DNA from: an uncultured Planctomycetaceae bacterium
GTDB taxonomy: Bacteria; Planctomycetota; Planctomycetia; Pirellulales; UBA1268
NCBI GenBank assembly: GCA_913052575.1
Contig: CAJXFK010000007.1
Coordinates: 1 to 60,207 of the forward strand
DNA: 60,207 bases
Direction of reading: 5' to 3'
Shown here: positions 16,627 to 25,350 of the stretch, piece after piece
How the letters are laid out: each line of letters begins with the position of its first letter
Numbering within the stretch: the stretch's first letter is position 1
The notes under the pieces: model-generated
Told to the model about the DNA's origin: nothing
Database searches by the model: none
What the model saw: the letters and a program-made list of their open reading frames with translations, nothing else
Made by a program: the position numbers and the translations under genes

Positions 16627-17577
16627 CTACTGCCGAAGTGGTTGGATCTGTTGAACGACCTGCTCCGTCTTATCAACGAGACCCTCTGATGAAGGCTTAT
16701 ACACAAAGGCAGCTGAGTCTATAGATCCCTCTAGTCTTACTTCATAAAGTTCTAATATCGACATCGGTTCAATCTCGCCTCTGTCGCCTAAAGCATTCCA
16801 CGTTATTCGGAATGGAAACAATTGTTCGCTTCCTATGATCAGCTCTACTGAGCAGGGCATACCGTCAGGCACCTTCACGACGCCACCCTCTAAAGCGTCT
16901 GGTGGCATTATGTGTTGCGGAAGTATCGATGCTAAGACGGTTGTATTCCATTGACCGGCCACTCGCCAAACCGGCAGACCCTCAAGTGAATCTTTCTCAG
17001 CTGATTCAAATCGAAAATAGCGTCTAAGAAGTGCAAGTGATCGCTGCAATCCTCCTAGATATGGTGCAACCGCTTGATCTTTCTCGATACCAAAATCTTC
17101 AAGTTTTGTGCGGACTTGCGAAATATCTACTCGTGCCAACTGCACCGGATTGTCCGCATTCTTCCTAAACTGCCAAAAAGAAAGCCCATCAGAGACTTCT
17201 AAAAACTCAAATGTTTCTGTGTCCGCCTTATTGACGACCTCAAAACGAAATTGTTGATCTATCCCCCTGCCCTGCTGCAAGTACCGCCCTGTTCCAACAA
17301 CGACCATGTCTTTTGATCGAGTACGCTGCCTGATTCGAGCCGACACGGATTCCACACGACCAAGCCGCGAAAGCATTGTAGAAACCAGCCTCTCGGCCTG
17401 CTTCTTGGACGACACGGATTCCGTACCTTGGCTGAAGCCCGGACTCATTGGCTGCTGATAGACGCTATTCCCTGCAGTCTCCTGAGACATGCAATTCCCA
17501 CCAAAAGGCGAAAACGTTCCCAGGGCTATCAGCAAGACAACTCTTCGTACAAAGCGTTTAGGTTCTGAGTAAAACAC
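16627..17577 (-). CDS. Exported LolA/LolB-like protein of unknown function
   Basis: The frame gives about 316 residues from a GTG at 17577. The start is uncertain; upstream in-frame starts exist but place hydrophilic residues before the signal segment RRVVLLIALGTFSPFGGNC. After the signal, residues resemble the beta-rich LolA-like fold used by planctomycete outer-membrane carrier relatives (a run of alternating strands such as GTGRYLQQGRGIDQQFRFEV, WQFRKNADNPVQLARVD, LPVWRVAGQWN). It may carry or bind a lipid in the periplasm. The assignment is tentative and rests on pattern only. It is divergent from the lipoprotein gene at 17816. Confidence 0.65.
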   Translation of the reverse strand: MFYSEPKRFVRRVVLLIALGTFSPFGGNCMSQETAGNSVYQQPMSPGFSQGTESVSSKKQAERLVSTMLSRLGRVESVSARIRQRTRSKDMVVVGTGRYLQQGRGIDQQFRFEVVNKADTETFEFLEVSDGLSFWQFRKNADNPVQLARVDISQVRTKLEDFGIEKDQAVAPYLGGLQRSLALLRRYFRFESAEKDSLEGLPVWRVAGQWNTTVLASILPQHIMPPDALEGGVVKVPDGMPCSVELIIGSEQLFPFRITWNALGDRGEIEPMSILELYEVRLEGSIDSAAFVYKPSSEGLVDKTEQVVQQIQPLRQ

Positions 17578-17815
17578 CTGGGAACTTCGGGCAAAATTTA
17601 CCAATTTCGTAATTTCTACGGGTTTTTCCAAAGATTTCGGTATTGGAAAGTCGAACAAACAAAAAGCACTGATTATCAACACACAGAAATTCTCTGTTGT
17701 CGAGATATCGGGAGTCTATGAAAAGAAAAACAAAAGGCACATGCCGAAATTTTCGGCTACTACAAAACAACGATAAACACCAACTCACCCGGTTCGTAAA
17801 GCTGGAGACTCTGAA

Positions 17816-19072
17816 GTGAAATTCAATATCTGTGCTACAAAATTCATTGGGCTTTCTTTGGCAACAGCATTGGCTGGCTGCCATATACCGGCGAATTCCC
17901 CGCTCTCTGGGATAGCGAACGTCGGAGTTGGTCCTCAGCCACAGACTAATATCCTGCCTCCACCTCAAATGCTTGCACACCCCGGACCTGGGGTTGATGG
18001 CCCTGGACCAGGAATTATTGCACCTGTCGGTTATGAAGAATACATGGCTGGCGGTGGTGTCACCGGGCCACTACCAGATGGAATGACGCCTCTTATCGGA
18101 ACCGGGTTGCCGCTGTCCCAGGTAGGCTTCTTGGGACCAGATGGCATGCAGGTTCGCTGGGATGTTGCAACTGCGGGAGGCTTTGACTCCAGCCCACTGG
18201 TTGCACCTGGCCGATACGATTTTCCACAGGGCGCTATCTATCGATTGAAGCTCACAAATATTCCAGGTAGAGAAGGAACTGAATTATATCCAACGCTCGA
18301 GGTTGCACCGACAACTCCAAGAACTTCAGCATTTATTGCACACAATACGGTTCCTGTTCAACTCACTGATGAAGACCTTGATCAGGTAACCACAGGAAAC
18401 TTTGTCACGAAAGTTGTCTATCTACCCGACCCGGATTATCAAGAACTGGCTGTTGCAGGTGTAGAAACCCTTGTGAGCACACGCCTCGATCCAGGGATTG
18501 ACCCTGTCGTCGAAGCCGATCGCCGAGGCTCAATCTTGGCAATCATTCGAATTGGCAATAAAGACTTAGAGTCTGTCGTGATGCAAGGAGCCGTACCAGT
18601 CAGTGGAGTTCCTCAAGCCGTAGCAGGGATTCCATTAGGAAAACCTTGTGGTGACAATTCTGGGCGTTTACCACCTGCTTTTGTTGCAGGAATGACGGCA
18701 CCAAGCTACGGGATGCCCATCACTGGGACACCCATAGGACTGCCAGGTCCTCCACATATTCCTCTAGGTGGTCCGGCCGGTCTTCAGAAGCACACGATTA
18801 CCAATCACACTCGTACGAGTATTCCGGGGCCAACAAAACAGCTGAAATTACATGTGCAGCAGGCTCCTGGGCTGAGTTATCCAAAACCTGCCTCCCGTGC
18901 CTACATTTCGGAGCGATCGGATGTCCCGCATATACAACTCAAGCAACCTCGTGAAGATCGCACTCGCTGGGTCGATAACGGTGGTCCAGATCCAGATGCT
19001 AGAGCAGCAGCCATCTGCAGCGGATGTGGCCGCCATGATTGTTCCTGCCCTCCAGCACCACCGAATTTCTAA
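17816..19072 (+). CDS. Lipoprotein of unknown function, first of a paralogous exported trio
   Basis: The 418-residue product starts at GTG 17816 with GGAG at 17803-17806. It has a signal peptide with lipobox LAGC (GLSLATALAGCHIP), then a Pro/Gly-rich stretch. A beta domain at about residues 95-255 begins LGPDGMQVRWDVA and includes YRLKLTNIPGREGTELYPTLEV, a TDEDLDQVTTGNFVTKVVYLPDP segment and IIRIGN. The same segments occur in the next gene. The C-terminus has CSGCGRHDCSC, a Cys-rich knuckle. No known family recognised; a cell-wall or outer-layer role is inferred. Confidence 0.8.
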   Translation: MKFNICATKFIGLSLATALAGCHIPANSPLSGIANVGVGPQPQTNILPPPQMLAHPGPGVDGPGPGIIAPVGYEEYMAGGGVTGPLPDGMTPLIGTGLPLSQVGFLGPDGMQVRWDVATAGGFDSSPLVAPGRYDFPQGAIYRLKLTNIPGREGTELYPTLEVAPTTPRTSAFIAHNTVPVQLTDEDLDQVTTGNFVTKVVYLPDPDYQELAVAGVETLVSTRLDPGIDPVVEADRRGSILAIIRIGNKDLESVVMQGAVPVSGVPQAVAGIPLGKPCGDNSGRLPPAFVAGMTAPSYGMPITGTPIGLPGPPHIPLGGPAGLQKHTITNHTRTSIPGPTKQLKLHVQQAPGLSYPKPASRAYISERSDVPHIQLKQPREDRTRWVDNGGPDPDARAAAICSGCGRHDCSCPPAPPNF

Positions 19073-19096
19073 TAACCAAACTTCTAATAACTAGAA
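19067..19096. repeat. 15-bp imperfect tandem duplication
   Basis: ttctaataaccaaac at 19067-19081 is followed by ttctaataactagaa at 19082-19096. The first copy contains the TAA stop of the lipoprotein gene. It belongs to a pattern of two-copy short duplications across the window. Confidence 0.6.
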
Positions 19097-19167
19097 AAGA
19101 TGCAAGAGACAGCCTGTTCGACAAAGCACTCGATTCGGTAGACAGACAAAGAATTTACAAAAAAGTC

Positions 19168-19851
19168 ATGTTCAAAATTGATACTTCCATCCAGACAGGG
19201 TCCGCGCTGCGGAAATTTGGCGGAATGCCGGCGATTGCCACAGTAGTCCTGACAATGACAGTAGCCCAAGCTGATGACATTGAAGGCCTACAGTTGGAGA
19301 AACCAATCGCCGTGTTGGCAGAACCGGGAGCGATTGGCAGTCACCGCCCCCCGCAGTTCGGTCCCCGTCTGGAAGGAGTATCATCTCAACAACAGCCTGT
19401 CGAACTACGAGGCCCTGAAGGCCTTGTTGTTTCAGTTCAAACGGAAGCTGGTTGGGCGGCAGCCTATCCACTCCCGGTACGACTCGGTTTACTACCGGGA
19501 GAGACCTATCGACTGAAAATTTCGGGGCTACGTCACCGCCCTACAGACGAGCTTTATCCATCTCTTCGAGTTTTATCATCACTGGTGACACCACGGGGAC
19601 AAAAATGGCGATTCCCGATCGAGATTGTGATCGATGAAGATGATCTGATTCAGGCCTTCTCGGGCAACCATGTCCAACGTGTTGTATATGTCTCAAACGA
19701 ACCTGAATCTTCTGATGTTTTCGCAGACAGGTGGTTCGATATAAAGCCTGGCGACAGTTGCTTATCCGTTGCAAGCACTCTTGGCCAACCGGTTGCCGAA
19801 TTGCGGATTGGCAATCGCCTACCTTTTAATTCATTGCAGAAATACAAATGA
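19168..19851 (+). CDS. Exported protein sharing a domain with the upstream lipoprotein
   Basis: The 227-residue product starts at the ATG at 19168, because a signal peptide follows (MPAIATVVLTMTVAQA|DD). Upstream in-frame residues are not signal-like and overlap the duplication. The body aligns by eye with the preceding lipoprotein: YRLKISGLRHRPTDELYPSLRV, then IDEDDLIQAFSGNHVQRVVYVS, then VAELRIGN. The C-terminal Cys knuckle is lacking. Its stop overlaps the next ATG in ATGA, so the third gene is translationally coupled. Confidence 0.78.
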   Translation: MFKIDTSIQTGSALRKFGGMPAIATVVLTMTVAQADDIEGLQLEKPIAVLAEPGAIGSHRPPQFGPRLEGVSSQQQPVELRGPEGLVVSVQTEAGWAAAYPLPVRLGLLPGETYRLKISGLRHRPTDELYPSLRVLSSLVTPRGQKWRFPIEIVIDEDDLIQAFSGNHVQRVVYVSNEPESSDVFADRWFDIKPGDSCLSVASTLGQPVAELRIGNRLPFNSLQKYK

Positions 19852-20969
19852 CTTTTTTGTATCGAAATCATCTCTGGTCAATTCCGAAAAAAGTGTCTGC
19901 ATTTTTTTTAGTTTTAGGGCTCACACCGACTCTGATCCCGGCCGCCCCCCCTTCGAGCTCTGCACATTCATTACCCGACATTGCATGTGAGTGTGTTGAG
20001 TATCAGGTCCGTCCATATGCCGTAAACACTCCAGCAATCTTGCCTCCACTCATTTGTAATGGAGGAGATTCTTTTGAGCCTGCAAAGGCGATTGGTCGCA
20101 CTGAATTCGAAGGCCTCTCGGCTGGCGACACCGTAGCACGTTACCGAAGAGACGATGGCGTTGACATCGATGACACTCGTGCTGCTTCTTCATCATGCGT
20201 CACTCATTCCAACTGTCAGTGTATTTATGCTCCACGATTTGGAAGTGTTCGGAACATCACCCAGATACACGAAGAGTCACTTCCTCAGGGACCGGCTGGC
20301 CTTTCAAATGATAGAAGTCTGGCAAGCCAAGTCACGCAACAGCCCACAAGCAACACAGCCCAGTTAACAAGTTTACACATGGCTAGAAAATCAAACTCTG
20401 GCATTGCAGTCGAGGAGCGCTCCGGTCCACTCGGTGTGGATGCTGCCATGCTACCCAACCAATCACTCGGCCAAGCAAAGCCTGGTGAAAGCATTTACGA
20501 CACTCACATCAATGCTGCAAAAAGAAAGGAAGCAATTGCAGAGTCTGTTGGTGTCGACATCCCAATCGCCTGGACTCGACTGACCGCGGCCAACGCGGTG
20601 TTCAATGATCAGCAGGCCGACGTTACGTCCTCAAGCCAAGGCATTGCGATACTTCGCGTTGAGTCACTGGGACGAGCTGAACTGGCTTTATGCAAAAGGT
20701 CTGGAAGTGATTCAGCACGAATTGGTGAGGAAATCGATTTCACCATTGCTTTTTTAAATTCGGGAGATGTACCGCTCACTGATATCGTAATTATGGATGT
20801 CCTACCGCAACGTCTGCAACTCATTGAATCCTCAGCCGCTTCGAGCATTCCCGCTGAGATAAAAACGACCCAAGAAGATGACGGAACGACATCAATATCG
20901 TGGCAGCTAAGTTCCACTCTTGGCTCCGGAGAAAGTGGCTTTGTTCGCATACGAACAATTCTTCGATAG
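19848..20969 (+). CDS. Exported DUF11-type repeat protein, third of the trio
   Basis: The 373-residue product begins with a basic N-terminus and a hydrophobic signal (KVSAFFLVLGLTPTLIPA). The middle is Cys-containing (CECVEYQVRP, CVTHSNCQCIYAPRFG) without known similarity. Residues about 290-372 match a DUF11/conserved repeat domain: IGEEIDFTIAFLNSGDVPLTDIVI, VLPQRLQLI, then SWQLSSTLGSGESGFVRIRT. Such domains build beta-sandwich stalks of surface proteins. With the two upstream genes it likely forms a surface module; this is inference from coupling and export signals. Confidence 0.75.
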   Translation: MTFLYRNHLWSIPKKVSAFFLVLGLTPTLIPAAPPSSSAHSLPDIACECVEYQVRPYAVNTPAILPPLICNGGDSFEPAKAIGRTEFEGLSAGDTVARYRRDDGVDIDDTRAASSSCVTHSNCQCIYAPRFGSVRNITQIHEESLPQGPAGLSNDRSLASQVTQQPTSNTAQLTSLHMARKSNSGIAVEERSGPLGVDAAMLPNQSLGQAKPGESIYDTHINAAKRKEAIAESVGVDIPIAWTRLTAANAVFNDQQADVTSSSQGIAILRVESLGRAELALCKRSGSDSARIGEEIDFTIAFLNSGDVPLTDIVIMDVLPQRLQLIESSAASSIPAEIKTTQEDDGTTSISWQLSSTLGSGESGFVRIRTILR

Positions 20970-21113
20970 GCTTTTTGAAGTTCCTGACGCAATCTTTCCA
21001 GTATCAATTGCCGAAGCGGACAGTCTCGGAGTAGGCTAGGCGGTGTCAGGATTGTCATCTAGCCAATCCTTTTGCACAGCAACCCCTTTTCAGACTCAAA
21101 AGAGGCTCCTCTG

Positions 21114-22292
21114 ATGACTCGTTTTTTCAGCGTACTTAGTCTTTCGATATTATTGCTACTCGTTTCAGGAAACCTCAGCAGCTTCGCTTTATCAGCTGAG
21201 CCAGAGACAGGCAAACAGCCAGAGACAGTCGCGGCAGGAATTCCACCTGTGCCGGAAGGAACTCCTGAAGAGATGCTCGACTACATCCGAACGATTAGAC
21301 AAGTCGCTGCACAACCTTCGTCTCGTGAAGAAATGATGAAATCAATGCAGGCAATTGCAACTGCTACGGCAGAAGCTGCCGACCGAGCGCTTTCGCAACT
21401 AAAAAGTTCTGATGATCTTTTTGATGAAGCTGCAAAAGCAAAGCTACAAAGCCTTATGATGCTTAGTCGACTCGGTGATACAACTGCTTCTTCGAATCTG
21501 CAGACATTCGCTACAAGCCTGATCGAGGGGCCCTCCCCTGCCCTGGCGACAGAAGCAAAACGTCTTCTACTCGTGCAGGAGGCACAAGAACTCTTCACAA
21601 CGCGAGACCTTGCAAAGGCACCGGCTGTTATTCAACAAGCTGGCGCACTTCTAGCTGCCAATCCAAACGATACCGCAACGGCTGGTCTTGCCATGCAACT
21701 CGCAAGCGCCTTTGAGCACCTGCCGGGTGGTGAGGCTTTGTCAAAACAGGCTTACGAAACATTCGGCCCTCTTTTTCAAAAGAGTGAAAACGAGAGTATT
21801 CAGCAAATGGCAGAAAGCTTCCAGGGAACACTCCGTCGACTTTCTCTTCCGGGAAACCCAATGGAGATAACTGGCACTTTACTCAACGGAAAACCGTTTG
21901 ACCAAAGCACACTTGCTGGAAAAGTTGTTCTGGTCGACTTCTGGGCAACCTGGTGTGGCCCTTGCATTGCAGAAATACCAAACGTCCTTGAGGCATACGA
22001 AAAATATAGTTCGCAAGGCTTTGAAGTTGTTGGAGTTAGCTTAGACCAAGACCGAGACGCTCTTGAAAAATTTGTTAATGACAGGAACATCCCATGGCCA
22101 ATTCTTTTTGAGACCTCAGAGGGTTCGGATTGGCAGCATCCCCTTGCAACATATTATGGAATAAGTGGTATCCCTACCGTAATCCTCATTGGCAAAGATG
22201 GTAATGTCGTGAGCCTTAATGCCCGCGGTGAACGACTCGGCGAACTACTGGACGAGTTGTTTAAAAATTCTTCAAGTACGAGAGGCAATTGA
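21114..22292 (+). CDS. TlpA-like thioredoxin domain protein, exported
   Basis: The 392-residue product starts at the ATG at 21114 with an AGAGG site nearby and a signal peptide (LSLSILLLLVSGNLSSFALSA). Residues about 40-250 are mostly helical. A thioredoxin fold follows from about 260 with LVDFWATWCGPC (C281, C284) and the cis-proline region GISGIPTVILIG. Family members reduce or oxidise extracytoplasmic thiols, for example in cytochrome c maturation. The helical N-domain is common in planctomycete and Bacteroidetes TlpA-like proteins. The client is unknown; the respiratory cluster is 17 kb away. Confidence 0.88.
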   Translation: MTRFFSVLSLSILLLLVSGNLSSFALSAEPETGKQPETVAAGIPPVPEGTPEEMLDYIRTIRQVAAQPSSREEMMKSMQAIATATAEAADRALSQLKSSDDLFDEAAKAKLQSLMMLSRLGDTTASSNLQTFATSLIEGPSPALATEAKRLLLVQEAQELFTTRDLAKAPAVIQQAGALLAANPNDTATAGLAMQLASAFEHLPGGEALSKQAYETFGPLFQKSENESIQQMAESFQGTLRRLSLPGNPMEITGTLLNGKPFDQSTLAGKVVLVDFWATWCGPCIAEIPNVLEAYEKYSSQGFEVVGVSLDQDRDALEKFVNDRNIPWPILFETSEGSDWQHPLATYYGISGIPTVILIGKDGNVVSLNARGERLGELLDELFKNSSSTRGN

Positions 22293-22298
22293 CTTTCG

Positions 22299-23432
22299 GT
22301 GAACGATTCTTCTGGAGATGATCGACCACTTATTTCGCGTCGAGCGGCCCGTTTTGACTCGTCTGGAATTAGACGTGTTTTCGAGTTGATGCAGACACTC
22401 GAAGATCCAATCAATCTCTCAATCGGTCAGCCTGACTTCGAGATGCCGGAGGTCGCCCGTAAGGCTGCATGCGAAGCCACAATCAGTGGCAAAAATGGCT
22501 ACACTGCCACTCAAGGAATACCAGAACTTCGTAGACTCATAGCGAATGAGGTGCAGAAACAAAGTGGCCAAAATGATCGATCACTGTGCGTCACGAGTGG
22601 ATCAAGTGGAGCATTAGTTCTCGCACTTATGGCGATTATTGATCCTGGTGATGAAGTCATTATTTTCGAGCCGGCATTCGTGATGTACCGACCGCTTATA
22701 GAATTTCTAGGGGGACATTGTGTCGCAATCGACACCGCTCCAAGTTTCGAAATAGACATTGATGCAGTTGCCTCCCGCATCGGACCTAAGACTCGTGCGG
22801 TCCTGTTGAATAGCCCAAACAATCCAACAGGTTTAGTTATTTCACCCGAGACTCTGAAGAAACTTGCGGCATTAGCAGACACCCATAATATCACGCTTAT
22901 CAGCGATGAGCTTTACCGCGGGTTTTGCTACGACCGTCCCTTTATTTCTGCAGCATCATGCAGCCAGAATGCGGTCATCCTCGACGGATTCTCAAAGACG
23001 CATGCGATGACTGGATGGCGAGTCGGTTACATGCATGGTCCAGCGGAAATAATTGATGCTTGCATCACACTACAGCAATACACGTTCGTCTGCTCGCCAC
23101 AGGTCGGTCAATGGGCGGCACTAGCTGCAGCCGATTGCGACATGTCAGAAGCCTTTGATACTTGCCGAAAAAAAAGGGACCGCCTTATTGAGGGCCTTCG
23201 GGGCCACTATGATTTCATCCATCCCGGAGGAGCTTTTTACCTTTACCCGAAAGCACCGGGCGGTTCAGCAACAATGTTTGCCGAAAATGCTGTTGAACAA
23301 GAGCAGCTTCTTGTTGTACCGGGAACTGTTTTCGGCAGTGCTGATACTCACTTTCGTATTTCATACACCGTTTCAGACCACATGCTTGAGCGAGGCATCG
23401 AAGCACTTATTCGACTCGCTGAAAAGCACTAA
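22299..23432 (+). CDS. Class I/II pyridoxal-phosphate aminotransferase
   Basis: The 377-residue product starts at GTG 22299, six bases after the thioredoxin gene. It has SIGQPDFEMPE, the cofactor-binding region TSGSSGALVLAL, SPNNPTG, the tyrosine-containing DELYRGFCY, and the PLP lysine in DGFSKTHAMTGWRVGY. It carries the aspartate aminotransferase fold type I signature of AspC/AlaT-like enzymes. The exact amino donor cannot be read from sequence. The ribosome site is weak. Confidence 0.9.
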   Translation: MNDSSGDDRPLISRRAARFDSSGIRRVFELMQTLEDPINLSIGQPDFEMPEVARKAACEATISGKNGYTATQGIPELRRLIANEVQKQSGQNDRSLCVTSGSSGALVLALMAIIDPGDEVIIFEPAFVMYRPLIEFLGGHCVAIDTAPSFEIDIDAVASRIGPKTRAVLLNSPNNPTGLVISPETLKKLAALADTHNITLISDELYRGFCYDRPFISAASCSQNAVILDGFSKTHAMTGWRVGYMHGPAEIIDACITLQQYTFVCSPQVGQWAALAAADCDMSEAFDTCRKKRDRLIEGLRGHYDFIHPGGAFYLYPKAPGGSATMFAENAVEQEQLLVVPGTVFGSADTHFRISYTVSDHMLERGIEALIRLAEKH

Positions 23433-23440
23433 GTCCTCAG

Positions 23441-24730
23441 TTATGCACTTTTCGGGCGTGCCTCAGGTGATGGAAGAATCGGCTGTTTCTTATCAACATG
23501 TCCCGCTTCAATGAGATACCGACTTCCTCTATTGTCCGGAAGATCGAACATGACGTCGAGCATTACATCTTCCATTATTGATCGCAGCCCACGTGCTCCA
23601 GTTTCTTTCTTAAGAGCTCGGCGAGCTATTGCAAGCAATGCATCGTCGGTGAACTCAAGCTTGCAATCCTCCATTTCAAAGAGTTTTTGATACTGCTTCA
23701 CTAACGCATTCCGAGGTTCCTGCAGCACTCGAACAAGAGCTTCTGCGCTTAATGGCCCTAGCGAAGAAATCACAGGAAGCCGGCCAACCAATTCAGGTAT
23801 TAAACCAAATTCTAAAATATCATCCGAATCAATCTGCGGTAGCAACTCTGCAACATCTGGGTCAGCAGCAATACTGCTTGACTGGCCAAAACCGATAGTC
23901 CGCTTCCCAAGCCGACCAGCAATAATTTTTTCCATACCGACAAACGTTCCACCGCAAATGAATAAAATGTTTGAGGTGTCTATCTGTAGGTACTGCTGCT
24001 CAGGATGCTTGCGCCCACCCTGCGGTGGAACATTTGCTACTGTTCCCTCCAACATTTTAAGAAGCGCCTGCTGCACGCCTTCTCCAGACACGTCACGAGT
24101 TATCGAAACGTTCTGACTTGTTTTGCCAATCTTATCAATTTCATCAATGTATAAAACACCTCGCTGAGCAGCTTCGACATCAAAGTCGGCGGCGCTAAGC
24201 AATTTCAGCAAGAGATTCTCTACGTCTTCACCAACATAGCCAGCTTCTGTCAAAGTAGTTGCATCACCAATGGCAAACGGAACATCGAGAAGCTTGGCAA
24301 GAGTCTTTGCAAGAAGCGTTTTCCCGCAGCCTGTTGGCCCCATGAGCAAGATATTGGATTTTTCAACATCAACGTCGCCTCCTTCAGCTCCAATCATCAG
24401 TCGCTTGTAATGACTGTGCACAGCTACAGAGAGAACTCTCTTTGCGTGATGTTGTCCAATAACATACTGGTCGAGATGGCTTACGATTTCTCGTGGTGCC
24501 GGAATTGATGTGAAGAGTTGTTTGCTAGTCCCTCTCCTGCGTTTCTCTTGATCTAAGATAGATTGGCATAACTCAATACACTCGCCACAGATGTAAACAT
24601 CTCCGGGACCTTCAACAAGCGGCCCTACATCGCGATAGCTTTTCCTACAGAATGAACAGAAGGCATTTTTTTTTGTCGTACCGCCGGCCCCGCGACGTCC
24701 AATTCCATTTGCATCTTTTCCGGTCGGCAT
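23441..24730 (-). CDS. clpX: ATP-dependent Clp protease ATP-binding subunit ClpX
   Basis: The 429-residue product has the N-terminal C4 zinc finger (CSFC...CGEC with the following C), Walker A GPTGCGKT, Walker [12 protein letters not shown], a substrate-loop region, and the C-terminal GARGLRSI sensor-2 arginine. ClpX unfolds tagged proteins and feeds ClpP. No clpP is in the window; the upstream small gene is separate. It converges with the aminotransferase gene, leaving 8 bases between the stops. Confidence 0.97.
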   Translation of the reverse strand: MPTGKDANGIGRRGAGGTTKKNAFCSFCRKSYRDVGPLVEGPGDVYICGECIELCQSILDQEKRRRGTSKQLFTSIPAPREIVSHLDQYVIGQHHAKRVLSVAVHSHYKRLMIGAEGGDVDVEKSNILLMGPTGCGKTLLAKTLAKLLDVPFAIGDATTLTEAGYVGEDVENLLLKLLSAADFDVEAAQRGVLYIDEIDKIGKTSQNVSITRDVSGEGVQQALLKMLEGTVANVPPQGGRKHPEQQYLQIDTSNILFICGGTFVGMEKIIAGRLGKRTIGFGQSSSIAADPDVAELLPQIDSDDILEFGLIPELVGRLPVISSLGPLSAEALVRVLQEPRNALVKQYQKLFEMEDCKLEFTDDALLAIARRALKKETGARGLRSIMEDVMLDVMFDLPDNRGSRYLIEAGHVDKKQPILPSPEARPKSA

Positions 24731-24734
24731 CTAT

Positions 24735-25034
24735 TTAAATTCTCCTGTCCTCTCCTGTTGCTCGTTTTGATATGACGGGCAACGTCTTGGGTATATTCTC
24801 AGCGTCCTTAGGAAAAGGATCGTTGAGTGTTCTTATTCTTCGGTATTCATCTTCTTCCAGCACACCTCTATCCAGCAGTTTTTTATATTCAGCCAGCTTT
24901 TGCTCCCAAGTTTCGTCGCAATCGCCACGACCGGTACCAGTTCCTTGGAGTTTTTCACGGATCAGAACGATAACAACGATCCCACTGACAACAACAGCCA
25001 GAAGAATCAACGAATTAATCAGCAACGAAACCAA
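24735..25034 (-). CDS. Small membrane protein with SHOCT-like C-terminal motif
   Basis: The 99-residue product starts at TTG 25034 and has one N-terminal membrane helix (LINSLILLAVVVSGIVVIVLI). The soluble part includes WEQKLAEYKKLLDRGVLEEDEYRRIR. The latter resembles the SHOCT short oligomerisation motif (a leucine-rich helix, then a turn G-x-[IL]-[TS]-x-x-E-[FY]). It ends 4 bases before clpX and probably shares its transcript. Function unknown. Confidence 0.7.
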   Translation of the reverse strand: MVSLLINSLILLAVVVSGIVVIVLIREKLQGTGTGRGDCDETWEQKLAEYKKLLDRGVLEEDEYRRIRTLNDPFPKDAENIPKTLPVISKRATGEDRRI

Positions 25035-25350
25035 AAAAACTACCTTTTTGTCGAATTACAAATTTCACCCTAAACCAGTACGTCTTACATATTCATATCG
25101 ACCGCAGAATGTTCACCACTGTTCTCTCCTAGCTCTCACCCTCCTAGCTCGCACCCTACCCTCACTCTGCCCTCACCCTCCTAGTCGCCCCTGCCGCCGC
25201 GGACCAACTGTCCTGCCCAGGCTTCGACGACTACGGCTTCGAGTACGAGAAGTCGATGCTCCTATCCATTTGTATCGGAAAAGCACGATTTTCGGAAACA
25301 AATGGCCGATATCGATTGTGAGGCCAATGTACGGAGATTTGGAAAGATTC
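25035..25350. repeat. 316-base gap with pyrimidine-rich 15-bp repeats
   Basis: Two 15-base units CTCCTAGCTCTCACC (25126-25140) and CTCCTAGCTCGCACC (25141-25155) are followed by a partial third near 25178. The plus strand is strongly pyrimidine-rich there. The next ~80 bases are more G+C-rich than the surroundings. Promoters of the flanking divergent genes should be here. A ribosome site (ggaaag, 25341-25346) precedes the start at 25351. Confidence 0.6.
25109..25320 (+). pseudogene. Possible remnant of a small secreted protein gene
   Basis: From an ATG at 25109, the plus strand reads MFTTVLS then hits TAG codons created by the CTCCTAGCT repeats. Beyond them the same frame is open with ALTLLVAPAAADQLSCPGF, DDYGFEYEKSML and on to a TGA near 25320. 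Joined across the repeats it looks like a signal peptide (LLALT/LTLLVAPAAA) followed by a short mature region. This may be an accidental reading. The evidence is the signal-like composition plus locally high G+C. No ribosome site was seen. Confidence 0.25.

Noticed and set aside
24772-25350. Long open upstream extension of the exported protein gene at 25351
   Set aside because: It runs antisense to the SHOCT-like gene and through the pyrimidine repeats, while a clear signal peptide begins at 25351.
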